From assembly GCA_032622095.1 (NCBI GenBank), contig CP136069.1, positions 82,730,958 through 82,794,957 of the forward strand: 64,000 nt of DNA, written 5' to 3'. The notes beneath the pieces were generated by a model. It saw only the letters and a program-made list of their open reading frames with translations. It ran no database searches and was not told where the DNA came from. Both the position numbers and the translations under genes were made by a program. The DNA is from Siphonodentalium dalli. Taxonomy: Eukaryota > Mollusca > Scaphopoda > Gadilida > Siphonodentaliidae. The first letter of the stretch is position 1, and each line of letters opens with the position of its first letter. Below are positions 10,385 through 23,854 of the stretch, one piece after another.

Positions 10385-11580
10385 TGGTTATATACTTACA
10401 TTTAATCACAAGCTGTCAATCCACATATTACTTGAAAACCATTGATTGTCATACATTAGCTATTTAAAGTTATTTCTTGATAACCTAAATTTCTTGATTA
10501 CTTCTGCTATTGAAATGACAGCACTCACAGCAGCATCGTGCTATTTGACCACACCTATATACTGCGTGCCTAAAATGTACATGAAAACTATTATTTGATA
10601 CTTTCTGCGATATAAACAGGGATTCTGATGCTGCATCAAAAATCCTTCAGACAGTTCTGCTCTGCCATTAAATTTACTGCTAATTACACACCAGTAGTCA
10701 GGTGCTTAACTAGACTATCCAGCAATCCAGCTAACATTTTCAAAGAAATGAAGTTTTACAGGCAAAATATTTCTAGAACACCTGCTGTCACAGTGGAGTG
10801 ATCACTGCGTGTACGCTGTTCGCAAGCCAATCAATAGCGACAAATTCACGACAACTTTTGATCACTCGATAATTGGACTTTTGATTGATAGCATTTCAAC
10901 TTTGGGTGCGTCTTTTTCGTTGGCAACAATGTCAAAAGGTCTATGCTCCTTTTATACTTATACCTTCTACTTATATGGTGGTTATCTTGAGGAATGATGG
11001 ATTAAATTATAAGTAATAACTCAGGTTTCCAATAAGGTTATGAGTTATAACCTAAAAGTTAGAAGATAACATTTCTATAACTGTGCTATGCGCATTATAG
11101 AATTTATCTTCAAATTTCAGATTTAACTGCATAACCTTAATCGAAACAAAAGTTATTTCTTAACTATTTCGAGTGACTGCACGGCTCTACGTTTTGGGCA
11201 TGTGAATTAGTACTTCAGGAAGAAACCTCTTGTGAACAAACATCTGTCATCAGCGACTGCTTTTCCTTGGAAAATGGGTGGTCGCTCATAACAGGTTTAA
11301 CTGAATAAACATTACGCGAGTTCGCCCTACAGTTAATTGACCAAATTATGATATCTTTGTACATATTATGGTGTAAACAATGATTAAGTAAAGTCAGTTT
11401 GAAAATAGCGAATATCAGGCTATATTCCGGTTACAATCGCAGTTAATCAGCTACAAAAATAGGTCAACCGTTTCAGCACTAGAAAACAAATGTTTTCACT
11501 TTTGAGACATTATGTCCATAATACTTGTTGGAACAATTGGAGAAACAAAAAGATACAACTTAACTGAAATTTTTAAATGA
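10385..11580. other. Non-coding stretch downstream of RPLP0
   Basis: No gene-like ORF and no clear repeat structure were seen. This is the intergenic side of the RPLP0 3' end. Confidence 0.5.
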
Positions 11581-11581
11581 T

Positions 11582-11587
11582 TTTATT
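11582..11587 (-). promoter_or_regulatory. RPLP0: AATAAA poly(A) signal of RPLP0
   Basis: On the minus strand AATAAA lies about 76 bases after the RPLP0 stop codon (11663-11665), which implies a 3' UTR of about 100 bases, normal for a ribosomal-protein mRNA. Confidence 0.75.
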
Positions 11588-11662
11588 TTGAGACCCCCTT
11601 GTGCCATTTGGTTAGATGACCGGCACAGGTTGATTCATTTAGCAACAATGCTGGGTTGACAT

Positions 11663-11815
11663 TTAATCAAATAGACCGAAGCCCATGTCATCCTCACTCC
11701 CTTCTTCCTCAGACTCCTCAGCCTTTGCTTCCACCTTCTTTTCTTCCACTGGGGCAGCAGACGCAACCGGGGCAGCAGCAGCAAATTTGGATGGATCCTT
11801 TAGATATTCCTTTGT
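11663..11815 (-). CDS. RPLP0: RPLP0 last coding exon: acidic stalk tail
   Basis: After the acceptor TTTGTAG, 50 residues begin [11 protein letters not shown]. An Ala/Pro-rich hinge and a Lys/Glu stretch follow, and it ends [11 protein letters not shown], then TAA. That acidic C-terminal peptide is the signature of P0/P1/P2 stalk proteins and binds elongation factors. P0 is told from P1/P2 by the exons that precede it. Phase 0 from the previous exon (AEK|TKEY). Confidence 0.96.
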   Translation of the reverse strand, partial: TKEYLKDPSKFAAAAPVASAAPVEEKKVEAKAEESEEEGSEDDMGFGLFD

Positions 11816-11837
11816 CTACAAAGGAAAATGGAGTCAT

Positions 11838-12481
11838 GTAGTGATGGGCGTTTAACCGAGAAAACAACTCGATTTCGGTTTTTGACAATAAACCGAAAAC
11901 CGCCTGACACGATTTTGCTCAAACCGACATTACGTTTTTTTTTTATATATGTTTATTTTTCACTTAAATCGACTTATTATACCTCCCCAGGTACTTATTA
12001 GTTGCTATTGTTATAAAATTATCGTCCTCTCTGATCAATATTATATCGGAATGTGTCCATTTCGTCTCAGATATGTGTTATAATATCGTAGGCGACTGTT
12101 TTTGTTCTTTTTCAAAACATGGCTGAACAAAATAACGAACAGGGTTCAACAAAAAGCCCTGTTTGGAGTTATTTTACGCATCTAACTGGAGACGACTCCT
12201 AAAAATGTCGCTGCTTAATATGTTATAAAAACGTCGTATCAGAGCATGCAAATGCCAGCAACCTTGCCCGACAGTCGAAAACTAAACCAAGTAAATGGTA
12301 TGAACACTTTGATCGTCTGGACATTCCGATGCGACGTAATCTGGGCAAACCATGTGCAGCTTGTAAACTATGTCGCAACATCAATCACAGACATCAAAGC
12401 GATCACACCGCAGTCATTGAATGTGGGTCAATCATGCACGTGTCAATAATTGTTACAGTCAGGTCAAGGACGCCCACTGTT
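11838..12481 (+). mobile_element. Decayed hAT element just upstream (in intron) of the last RPLP0 exon
   Basis: The left end TAGTGATGGGCGT looks like a hAT terminus. A candidate right end is GACGCCCACTG at about 12469-12479. Between them lies a broken transposase N-terminus. No clean 8 bp duplication is visible, so the limits are approximate. It starts within 25 bp of the exon's 3' splice site. Confidence 0.45.
12119..12448 (+). pseudogene. hAT transposase BED-finger fragment (pseudogene)
   Basis: Starting at ATG 12119, the frame gives MAEQNNEQ..., then VWSYFTHLTGDD, a stop (TAA 12200-12202), then KCRCLICYKNVV. W-x2-F followed by C-x2-C is the BED zinc-finger pattern of hAT transposases and ZBED genes. 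The frame then runs on to the TAA at 12446-12448, but the catalytic domain is absent. Confidence 0.55.
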
Positions 12482-12800
12482 TGTGAATTTGCTGTTTGCG
12501 GTTGAATTCTCAGATACTATAATGCATATAATATGATAAATATGTTTTAAACATGTCAGAAAGGGATGAACATTGAACAGTGAAGATGGGGGTGTTTTAA
12601 ATACCGAATTGTATCATCATTATGATCTTATCGCATTGGATTCATTTTGCGTCGGCATTTTGTCCCGTTGTTTACCGGTGATCGCAGTTCCTTCCTCAAA
12701 TATTCAACGTTATTGGGACATTATTGACTCTATTTACGGTTACTTTGAAAGTATATACTCAAATTGTATGTATTTCAGTAGAATTTCACTATCTAGTAAA

Positions 12801-14456
12801 AACGAGAGGCCGATCACGATCGGCAGATGTTTAACCCATACCTTGACGATAGCGATTAGCTATAACTGATAATTGGTCAAAGATATGATCACAGAAATAC
12901 ATATATCAGTACCTAACTTAAAATCAAAAGGTCAAATAATTTGTCTAAAGGGGTTAAAGTAATTGGGGTGGGGGAGGAGTCGTTTTAAATCTCATAACTC
13001 TGTCCCTATTCACACAAGGACCTCTCACTGTGAGATCCAATTGTTTAGCCATTAATAAATTTGACAGATAGGATAAACAATTATCCAGCCAGCAGGTTGT
13101 TCATCTTTACCTTCATACAACCACCCCCCTAGAGCTATGTAACATATGTCATCACTCAATTAATAACAGATTTTGCTTGGAATGACATCTATTAAAGGTA
13201 TTCTCATACTCTGGATATTGGATGTTCACATGGCAATTTATTGATATCATTATATTACATGCAACTATTGCAATAAAATCTTCACATTTTCAATACAGGA
13301 CATCACACCTTATTAATGGAATACAACTAAAACAAATTAGTGTCAATGACAAATTTATTTTTTGAATTAAATAATTTTTTTTATTATTATAAAAAGTTTT
13401 TTAATATTGAGCGAGGAAATTCAATCTAAAAAAATATGAAAAAATCCAAATTTCAAATTTAAAAAAAAAGGGTCATAACTCCTTTAATATAAATACCCAT
13501 ATTCAAACTCGAACTGTATTTTGGGATGAGAAACCTATATACAAAATTTGGTTCCGATCAAATAGAAAATGTTAGAGTTATCGCATTATACCTAAAGTGT
13601 CTGACAGACAGACAGATATAGATGGACGGACAGACGAGTGGTCAATCCGGACATTGACGCTATGTGTACCATACTATGGTATAGGTACACATAAAAAGTT
13701 TTATCTCATGCAGAGTACAGGAAAAATACATCAAACCTGGTGTGCCCCTTTTAATTTTTCAATTCACATATGTAATCAATTGAAATCAATGTCGAAAAAG
13801 CTTTCCATTAATATATACGGTAGATAAAACAAACTAGACCTACAGTACTAAAAGTGTTATGAACAATTATTTTGTTCCCATAGACTGATACAGAGCTCTC
13901 AAGTTTTTAAAACTTTGAAAACCAAAGTTGTCTTCCCATGCAACCAACAAAATTCCAATGGTAATGCTATTAAACAATGAAACCAGATTATGCCTTTAAG
14001 ATGAAATTTAAATAACCATGCATATAAAATATAATAGTATAAACATTCCACATATGATATGGCCAGAGATACTTATAGAGTATAAAGTATATCTGATACA
14101 GCCAACACATCTCCTAGCAGTTAATTAACTCAATACAAGAGAGAACCAACTTCATAGCATCCTGAATCTGATTTATTAGATACTATCTAGACAGTGCCAC
14201 CTGTGTATCTTTGATATATTTTAGCTATGAATAAAATAATCAAAGGGCCATAACTCCAGTAAAAAGTACCGGATCAAACCCATATTCGAACTCGATCTGT
14301 ATTTTGAGTTGAGAAACTCACATACAAACTTTGGTTCCTATCAGTTGAAAAATTGTTGATTTATCGAAGCATTCATGAATTCTATGTCAAAGGGCCATAA
14401 CTCCATTAAAAAATATCGAATCAAACCCATATTCGAACTCGATATGTATTGCTTGG
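12801..14456 (+). mobile_element. Family X element, 3'-truncated copy
   Basis: It starts AACGAGAGG, with the palindrome GCCGATCACGATCGGC and ATGTTTAACCCATACC. It is nearly identical to 20520-21880 of the larger X insertion, including an internal copy of the hairpin GTGTACCATAC...GGTACAC at 13663-13693. At about 14445-14456 it breaks off into family S sequence. It shows the empty site for the family Y insertion (Y2) present in the other copy. Confidence 0.7.
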
Positions 14457-15250
14457 CGGCTACGTTTTCCAATGAAATTCAAAAATATTTGATAGCTTCC
14501 ATCTGGTAGATCAATATCAAGATTAATATGAAGAATTTTGAAATTCAAGATGGCTGCTGGCATCAGTTTTTTTGCCGAATGACTACAAAATGACTCGCTC
14601 CCATCTACATGTCAATGTCAACAGCCATGACAAATTTCATAATGATCTGACCAAAGCTTTGACTTGAAGTCAGTGCCAAAGGATTTAGTCATGCAAAGAG
14701 TAAAATCCAAGATGGCTGCCAGCGGTAATGTTTTATGAAGGAATGACCCCAAAATGACTCGTTCCCTTCTACATGTCAATATTAACATTCCTGACAAATT
14801 TCATGATGATTGACCAAAGGTACGACCTGTAGCCTGTGGAAGAGGAAATAGTCATGCAAAGAATAAAATCCAAGATGGCTGCTGGCGGCCATGTTTTTTT
14901 GCCCAAAATGACTTGTTCCCATCTACATGTCAATGTCAACAGCCATGACAAATTTCATAATGATACGACCAAAAGTACGACCTGTAGCCTGTGTCAAAGA
15001 ATTTTAGTCATGCAAAGAATAAAATCCAAGATGGCTGCCGACAGCCATGTTTTTTGGCCGAATGACCTCAAAATGACTCGTTCCCATCTGCATGTCAATG
15101 TCAACAGCCATAACAAATTTCATAATGGTCCAACCAAAGATACGACCTGTATCCCGCACTAAAGGAAATTGTTGACAGACGCACACAAATAGACAACGGA
15201 TACCAAGCCATGACTAATAGCTCAAACTTTACAAATTAAAGTTGAGCTAA
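14457..15250 (+). repeat. Family S array with intact 3' hairpin
   Basis: About four S units (CAAGATGGCTGC, CTCGTTCCCATCTACATG, GACAAATTTCATAATGATC), a GACAGACGCACAC remnant, then the terminal hairpin AACTTTA / TAAAGTT followed by GAGCTAA at 15244-15250. Confidence 0.75.
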
Positions 15251-16300
15251 AAAGAAAGTCAAATTCTGGCAAAAATTGGACTTCAACTTGATGACCTTTA
15301 TGTTCTCAAAAGGTGAACAATTCTTTGAAGTTGGCTCAAGTTATCATTTAGACAAGGTAAATATGATTTCTGTTGAAACAAAAGGCTGCTAGGCCACATG
15401 TCACCCATATAAGGTGCCTTTATTTGACCAGTGGCTTTTTTTTATAAAAGAAAAATTAGATTCTGGTAAAAAATCTGAATCTAACTGCTTCAAACTGTTT
15501 ATATTGTTGACCTATTTTATTATAACCAGAATAATAATTGGCAACTTAAAAGTTGAAAAAAAGGGGTATAACCCCATCAGAAATAATTGGACAGTACCCA
15601 AATTCGAACTTTAACTGTATTTTCATGTTATTAATCCTCATACATTTGAAAGTTATGAGATAATGATAAGTTGTGTTATCAGAAAATTTCAAGTCGATGG
15701 GGCACAACTCTGTCAGAAATGGGACAGACCAGATCCAAATTCGAACTTGATTTGAATGCCACATAACAATTTTAATAAAATTATGTCTTAAAGCTAACAA
15801 TCGGCAAATTCTAAGTAAAAAAAAAGGTCCACGAATATAACTCTAAAGGAACTGATTTTGTGTGCATTGAGCAAGGAATATGGCCTGAAATTTCAATTTT
15901 CTCTCAACACATACTGAAGGTAGAGCTGATTGATTACACCGTGAAGCCATCAAATTCCAGATGGACAAATTAAGATGATTCCTTCAGACCAAAAAAATTG
16001 TTGGGAGACAAGCTTGACTAGTGAATTTGGGTATAAATATAGCTGGCTTCGAGTTTGAATAACTTAACCCTTTCTTTACTTAATCGATTCTCCCTTTCAG
16101 TTATAAAGTGTTTACTGGAATGGTCTATTACTCATTCTGGGGGTGTTCATTAAATTGAAGCACCAAAAGTGCAGAAGGATTCCTATTGATCTGTTGGAAA
16201 TGCTCAGATAATACGTTTGACAAATAGCCGTTTGTTGAAATCATTATCTGAACTCCTCATTAAGTATTCAGTTACGGGTTAAAGAACAGATTTTGATATG
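15251..16300. repeat. Low-similarity core-unit repeats, no gene
   Basis: Two weak units (GGGGTATAACCCCATC...AAATTCGAACTT and GGGGCACAACTCTGTC...CCAAATTCGAACTTG) show the same phrases as families X and U, strongly diverged. No coding potential was recognised. Confidence 0.45.
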
Positions 16301-16309
16301 TCAAAGGAA

Positions 16310-16475
16310 GATTCTGGAAGTACTTTTCAAATTTTTGTCACAGTAACGGGGAAACTGATGAATACGACATCATATTTATTAGCACTATGGTTCTGTCTCT
16401 TCATATATGGCTTGCAGGCGATTCATGCAGTGAATATCTGCACAAAGTAAGTCTGTAACCAATGATGTATTGTGT
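16310..16475. repeat. Diverged copy of the segment at 26685-26830
   Basis: Both copies share AGTACTTTT..AAAT, GTCACAGTAACGGGGAAACT, CTTCATATATGGCTT and AAGTCTGTAACCAATG. The second copy lies on the other side of the RPLP0 exon at 26437-26577. It may be a wider intron duplication or a dispersed repeat. Confidence 0.6.
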
Positions 16476-16859
16476 CAGCAATAATGCAGCACAAGACTAA
16501 GTATGACTTATTGAAGATATAAGATTATAACCAAAGCGATCAACTGGTAAGCTAGGCTAAGGAATACCAAGTTTCCTTTGACATAAAGCAGCTTGTGAAA
16601 TCGGAAGGGGATAGATACAGCGTGTACCTCAAACCCTTGTCCCTATACCCATTTACAGAAAGGTTTAAGCATTGTTGAGCGATCATCCGCTCACCTGAAA
16701 TCACCTTAAACTGTAATAAAATGTTGCGACAGTAAACCGGTTTATTGCATTGAAAAAAAAATCTGAACTCCACAAGGGCAGTTAAGAACCCAAATAATAA
16801 TGCTCAAATAACGTTATAAAACATCAGCAGAAGAATCGGACAAACAGAAATCATGACAA

Positions 16860-17172
16860 ATTTACAGACTAAGGGCCATAACTGTGGCTAAAAAAATTCA
16901 AAACGTTCCATTTTTTAAAATCTACATCAGTGTCTACATACCAATTTTTATATTATTCAGGGATTTTGAGCATTTCTGCCTGCAGTGTAAATTCGGTTGT
17001 ATGCACAATATCTGAGTCTTGTGGAGCAACAGAAATGACAAATATACCAAATTTCATTCAGATCTGATAACTGGTGTTTGAGATATCTGCCTGGACGGAC
17101 GGACGAAAAAACTGAGGTACAGAATTGGTCAGTCCAGTATACCCCCCATTCTCTTCGAAAATGGGGGGTACA
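16860..17172 (+). repeat. Family Y-like 3' part with terminal hairpin
   Basis: GGGCCATAACTGTGGC begins a core unit, with CCAAATTTCATTCAGATCTGAT, GACGGACGG, then AGTATACCCCCCATTCTC, TTCG and AAAATGGGGGGTA. This matches the Y 3' end. No 5' end was identified. Confidence 0.6.
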
Positions 17173-19471
17173 ATAAAGGTTTCTGTCAATAATGGATTGT
17201 AACAGAAGCTGGAGACTGATATGTTTGAGATCAATCATAACAGCACTATGGCTCTGATGTTTATTTGTGGTCTCAAGTGTTATGCTAAGGCAATACCCAA
17301 CAGGCAACACACCCGTCAGAGTACACCAGAATTATATAACTCTGCATGATATATCGAGACCAGCTAAATTGTTCTAACACATGGAGTGGCCAGTCTGCTG
17401 TTCAAGTCACATGATGTATATGTAAAATACTGATATATTATACATATCTTTAGGCCAATAAAAACAATTTGCTAGATTTAAAAATAAAAATTCGCTCTCC
17501 CACCCCATTTTTCTGAATAATATGGATGTAAATCTAACAATTTATCTATATTGGGCCTCAAATAGTGACTAGGGAGCTCCATAACAAAGGTATTAATATC
17601 TCTTCAGACTACTATGAAAATATTCACATTTAACCTTATGTCGCTTTAATGTAATACAGGACATTTAATTAATTTATTAGAATGATGGTGCATAAGGACA
17701 AAAAAAAAATGTCTCAGTTTCCGGCCTGGCTGAGATTTTCTTTTCTTTTTTCCAGAAGTCCATAGTAACCTGTATGTGTCTGAGTTAATAGCTAGATATA
17801 AACAAGACAACCCGGTCGGCCATGCTACGCAGTGAATAGCGTGGCGTAAATCAAACTCTGCCCCGACGAGTCACTACGGAAATCCCCCAGTCTATGGTGG
17901 ACTGTGTATTTTAAAGAGTACAATGTATTATACCGGCAGCTCCCTTAAATTCCTTCGCGGAATTGGGCGTAAAACTTGCTTGAAAGACCATCTGTTCGCG
18001 ACAAAATTAAACAGTGAAAAGCACATGCGTTTTGGCGGGAAATTGACAGTCCGCATTCCGTTATGACTCTTGGAAATTAGCGTCGTCAAAAGCCGAAATC
18101 GCCATATTGACCAGACAAAATCGTCATCCAAGATTAAAATGCATTGGGCATCCTTGAATATTCACAGTAACCCGAGTTTAACCCACTTTAAAAAAACAAC
18201 TGTCTGTTATGAATGACACACAAACTGGGTCATGGGTCACTGTGTCACCAACCAAAACGCCTCAGTGGGTCACGTGAATCAACTCCGTGTAACTATTTAC
18301 AACAGACTGCTTTGATGTTACCGACCAAGTAGCAGATACGACATGTACTGTGATAGAAACAACTCGCACTGTATCATCTGATGTGCATACATGTACTGTA
18401 AGGATTATGTGATAACTTGCTGTTAATTACACTAAAAGTTTGCATGTAATCAATTCTGCTATTTAAAACATTCTGGGATTGCAACGAAATAAGTCGGAAA
18501 TATGTGACTTTAAACCACAATAAAAGATAGTGATTTGGTAATATGGACAAGTTGTCACTGAAAAATAATGATCATCTCTGAAGAGAAATAAGAGGGGATG
18601 AAAATACAATAGGTTTTATTGAAATGGCAAGTATTTATTCCATAAAACGATCTCTCTGTCAACACCAACATGTGGAAAATTGTGTCGGCAGTGATGAATA
18701 GAATGGTATAAAATGTGTAACCTCAGGCCCAATCTACACCAGAGATATTCAGGGGAAGATTGGAACAAAACATATTTACTCCTGCATATCCAAGAAAAGT
18801 CAGTAACATTTTTCTAGCCACATGTAATTTGGAAATAAAGGTATCAGATGATACTGTTGCATTGTGTGCTGGTAGTGCATGGACTATGTAAGAGGAATAA
18901 CTCTAAAGCCTAATACCTTGAATCTTATTCAAGCACATACTAGTAGCCATAATATACATTCAATTGGAAGTTGTCTCAAAAACTTTATTTTCAGAGAATA
19001 TCTTTAATACCTAATACATGACCTAATAGTCCAGCAAGCTGCATAATATATTACCAGTTAACATGTATAAAAGCATGCCAATTTATAGTACATGTTAAAA
19101 GGGTGTTCTACACTATTTTATCACTTTCAAATGGCCGGTTAAAAAAAAGAAAGTGTAAAAAAAACAAACAAACCCTGCCTGCCTATCCGGAAAACTTTCC
19201 CCATGTTATCGGAAACAGAGATGTTTTTTTTTTTGGCCTAATGATTATGACAAATAATCCTGTCAGACAATACCAAGTACATTAATTTATTGTATCTACA
19301 TACCAATTTTTATACATAAAAAAAAAGACTGAACACATTATTTTTTAAAGGGATTCTGTGCCTTTATACCGGCAGAGTGTAAAGTAAATTGTAATGCACA
19401 ATATCCGATAGTCTTGGGGAGCAGCAGACACATCAATTTTGACTACTGACTAGCAAGAATTCGGCATAAAA
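17173..19471. repeat. Tandem intron duplication, copy 1 (A1-B1), with empty X site
   Basis: This roughly 2.3 kb block recurs almost unchanged at 19472-20519 plus 24664-25935, and its first 0.28 kb again at 25936-26215. At about 18187-18193 it reads CACTTTAAAAAAACAAC uninterrupted. Copy 2 has a 4.1 kb X element at exactly this point. The block contains no RPLP0 exon and no recognised gene. Confidence 0.85.
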
Positions 19472-21882
19472 TAAAGGTTCCTGTCAATAATGGATTGTAA
19501 CAGAAGCTGGAGACTGATATGTTTGAGATCAATCATAACAGCACTATGGCTCTGATGTTTATTTGTGGTCTCGAGCGTTATGCTAAGGCAATACCCAACA
19601 GGCAACACACCAGTCAGAGTACACCAGAATTATATAACTCTGCATGATATATCGAGACCAGCTAAATTGTTCTAACACATGGAGTGGCCAGTCTGCTGTT
19701 CAAGTCACATGATGTATATGTAAAATACTGATATATTATACATATCTTTAGGCCAATAAAAACAATTTGCTAGATTTAAAAATAAAAATTCGCTCTCCCA
19801 CCCCATTTTTCTGAATAATATGGATGTAAATCTAACAATTTATCTATATTGGGCCTCAAATAGTGACTAGGGAGCTCCATAACAAAGGTATTAATATTTA
19901 TGAAAATACTTAACATTTATGAAAATATTCACATTTAACCTTATGTCGCTTTAATGTAATACAGGACATTTAATTAATTTATTAGAATGATGGTGCATAA
20001 GGCCAAAAAAAAAATGTCTCAGTTTCCGGTACCCCGGCCTGGCTGAGATTTTCTTGCCGGCCTCAATTTTTATTTTTATTTTCCAGAAGTCCATAGTAAC
20101 CTGTATGTGTCTGAGTTAATAGCTAGATATAAACAAGACAACCCGGTCGGCCATGCTACGCAGTGAATAGCGTGGCGTAAATCAAACTCTGCCCCGACGA
20201 GTCACTACGGAAATCCCCCAGTCTATGGTGGACTGTGTATTTTAAAAAGTACAATGTATTATACCGGCAGCTCCCTTAAATTCCTTCGCGGAATTGGGCG
20301 TAAAACTTGCTTGAAAAACCATCTGTTCGCGACAAAATTAAACAGTGAAAAGCACATGCGTTTTGGCGGGAAATTGACAGTCCGCATTCCGTTATGACTC
20401 CTGGAAATTAGCGTCGTCAAAAGCCGAAATCGCCATATTGACCAGACAAAATGTCATCCAAGATTAAAATGCATTGGGCATCCTTGAATATTCACAGTAA
20501 CCCGAGTTTAACCCACTTTAACGAGAGGCCGATCACGATCGGCAGATGTTTAACCCATACCTTGGCGATAGCGATTAGCTATAACTGATAATTGGTCAAA
20601 GATATGATCACAGTAATACATATATCAGTACCTAACTTAAAATCAAAAGGTCAAATAATTTGTCTTAAGAAGGGGTTAAAGTAATTGGGGTGGGGGAGGA
20701 GTCATTTTAAATCTCATAACTCTGTCCCTATTCACACAAGGACCTCTCACTGTGAGATTCAATTGTTTAGCCATTAATAAATTTGACAGATAGGATAAAC
20801 AATTATCCAGCCAGCAGGTTGTTCATCTTTACCTTCATACAACCACCCCCCCTAGAGCTATGTAACATAATGTCATCACTCAATTAATAACAGATTTTGC
20901 TTGGAATGACATCTATTAAAGGTATTCTCATACTCTGGATATTGGATGTTCACATGTCAATTTATTGATATCATTATATTACATGCAACTATTGCAATAA
21001 AATCTTCACATTTTCAATACAGGACATCACACCTTATTAATGGAATACAACTAAAACAAATTAGTGTCAATGACAATTTTTTTTTTTGAATTAAATAATT
21101 TTTTTATTATTATAAAAGTTTTTTAATATTTGTGTATGTTAAATTGAGCGAGGAAATTCAATCTAAAAAAATATGAAAAATCCAAATTTCAAATTTAAAA
21201 ACAAAAGAAGGGTCATAACTCCTTTAAAATAAATCCGATCAAACCCATATTCAAACTCGAACTGTATTTTGGGATGAGAAACCTATATACAAAATTTGGT
21301 TCCGATCAAATAGAAAATGTTAGAGTTATCGCATTATACCTAAAGTGTCTGACAGACAGACAGATATAGATGGACGGACAGACGAGTGGTCAATCCGGAC
21401 ATTGACGCTATGTGTACCATACTATGGTATAGGTACACATAAAAAGTTTTATCTCATGCAGAGTACAGGAAAAATACATCAAACCTGGTGTGCCCCTTTA
21501 ATTTTTCAATTCACATATGTAATCAATTGAAATCAATGTCGAAAAAGCTTTCCATTAATATATAGATAAAACAAACTAGACCTACAGTACTAAAAGTGTT
21601 ATGAACAATTATTTTGTTCCCATAGACTGATACAGAGCTCTCAAGTTTTTAAAACTTTGAAAACCAAAGTTGTCTTCCCATGAAACCAACAAAATTCCAA
21701 TGGTAATGCTATTAAACAATGAAACCAGATTATGCCTTTAAGATGAAATTTAAATAACCATGCATATAAAATATAATAGTATAAACATTCCACCTATGAT
21801 ATGGCCAGAGATACTTATAGAGTATAAAGTATATCTGATACAGCCAACACATCTCCTAGCAGTTAATTAACTCAATACAAGA

Positions 21883-23121
21883 CAAGAGATGGACTGTCGT
21901 CCGGTGCATACCCCCTCATGGCATACCGCCTAGTGTGGGCACATCTATAACTTATGATGGCTAGACTCAGACATATGGACCCAGAAATCAGCATTTTCAT
22001 ATAAACAAAGATGAATAACTATAGAACAAAAAACCAAAACAAACATTTGAATGTGCCATTAAATGTCCTCATAGTGGTGAACATCCATACAAAATTTTAT
22101 TGAGATCCAAGCATTACTGTTCAAGTTATGAGCTGAACAGACATCGGTTGGATCAAACAGCCAACATTTCCAGATAAACAAAGATGAATTACTCTAGAAT
22201 GGAAAATCAGAACAGAACAATGGAACCCCCTATTGAATGTCCTCATAGCAGTGAACATCTATACAAAATTCCATTGAGATCCCAGGACAACTGTTGAAGT
22301 TACGACATGAACAGACACCAGACGGACCAAAAAGCCAACATTTCCAGATGAACAAATATGAATAACTCTAGAATGGAAAAGCGGAACAAAACGATGGAAC
22401 CCTCTTTTTAATGTCCTCATAGTAGTGAACATCCATACCAAATCCCATTGAGATCCCAGTACAACTGTCAAAGTTACGACATGAACAGACACCAGATGAA
22501 CCAAAAAGCCAACATTTCCAGATGAACAAAGATGTATAACTCTAGAATGGAAAAACCGAACAAAACGATGGAACCCTCTATTGAATGCCCTCATAGTAGT
22601 GAACATCCATACAAAATTTCATTGAGATCCGAGCATTACTGTTCAGGTTATGACATGAACAGACACCAGATGGACCAAAAAATCCAACATTTCGAGATAA
22701 ACAAAGATGAATAACTCTAGAATGGAAAATCCGAACAAAACGATGGAACCCTCTTTTTAATGTCCTCATAGTTGTGAACATCCACACCAAATTTGGTTGA
22801 AATCCCAGCACAACTGTTGAAGTTACGACATGAACAGACACCAGACGGACCAAAAAGCCACTATTTCCAGATAAACAAAGATGAATAACTCTAGAATGGA
22901 AAATCCAAACAAAACGATGGAACACTCTATTTAATGTCCTCATAATAGTGAACATCCATACCTAATTTCATTGAGATCCGAGCACTACTGTTCATGTTAT
23001 GACACGAACAGACATCGGACGGACGTACAGACTCACGCACGGACACCACGCACGGACGGACGGACGGACGGACAGGTGCAAAACAGTATACCCCCCCTTT
23101 TTTTTTTTAAAGGGGGTATAA
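21883..23121 (+). mobile_element. Family Y element Y2 with 175-bp tandem array
   Basis: 5' end CAAGAGATGGACTGTCGTCC (CAAGAG plus palindrome), then GCATACCCCC. 3' end: GACGGACGGACGG, GTATACCCCCCC, AAAGGGGGTATAA. The homologous X copy at about 14150 lacks it, giving the empty site AATACAAGA|GAGAACCAACTTC. The interior is six units of about 175 bp (about 22008-23010), each with ATAACTCTAGAATGG, GAACCCTCT, GTGAACATCCATAC, AAATTTCATTGAGATCC and GACATGAACAGACA. Confidence 0.8.
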
Positions 23122-23854
23122 TAACCAACTTCATGGTATTGTAACTGGATACTAACTCTGTGTGAGAAGACACAAGAGAGAGACCACTTCATTGTATTGT
23201 AACTGGATAATATCTCTGTGTGAGAAGACACAAGAGAGAGACAACTTCATAGCATCCTGAACCTGATTTATTAGATACTATCTAGACAGTGCCACCTGTG
23301 TATCTTTGATATATTTTAGCGATGAATAAAATAATCAAAGGGCCATAACTCCAGTAAAAAGTACCGGATCAAACCCATATTCGAACTCGATCTGTATTTT
23401 GAGTTGAGAAACTCACATACAAAATTTGGTTCCTATCAGTTGAAAAATTGTTGATTTATCGAAGCATTCATTAATTCTATGTCAAAGGGCCATAACTCCA
23501 TTAAAAAATATCGAATCAAACCCATATTCGAACTCGATATGTATTTTGGGTTGAGCAACTCACATACCAAATTTGGTTATGGTCAGATAATTTCTTTTTG
23601 AGTTATGGCAGCATGCATAAATTCTAAGTTGAAAAAGGGCCATAACTCCGTAAAAAAAACTCGGATCAAACCCATATTCGAACTCGATCTGTATTTGGTG
23701 CTGAGAAATTCATATACAAAATTTGGTTCCGATCAGATAGAAAATATTTCAGTTATCGCACCATGCGTAAAGTGTCTACAGACAGACGGACGGACGGACT
23801 AACGACGAGTGGTCAATCCGGGCAACGACACTATGTTTACCATACTATGGTATG

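Noticed and set aside
13597-13827. ORFs reading CVPYYGIGTHKK at 13597, 21345, 41876 and 57450
   Set aside because: They translate the X 3' hairpin and GACG microsatellite and occur at every X end, so they are structural, not coding.
22259-22955. Overlapping minus ORFs of 115 and 125 residues
   Set aside because: They are translations of the 175-bp tandem units in Y2. Similar peptides repeat once per unit and have no domain signal.
22008-23010. Regular repeats considered as a CRISPR array
   Set aside because: Units are contiguous, about 175 bp and similar throughout, with no unique spacers. The genome is animal.
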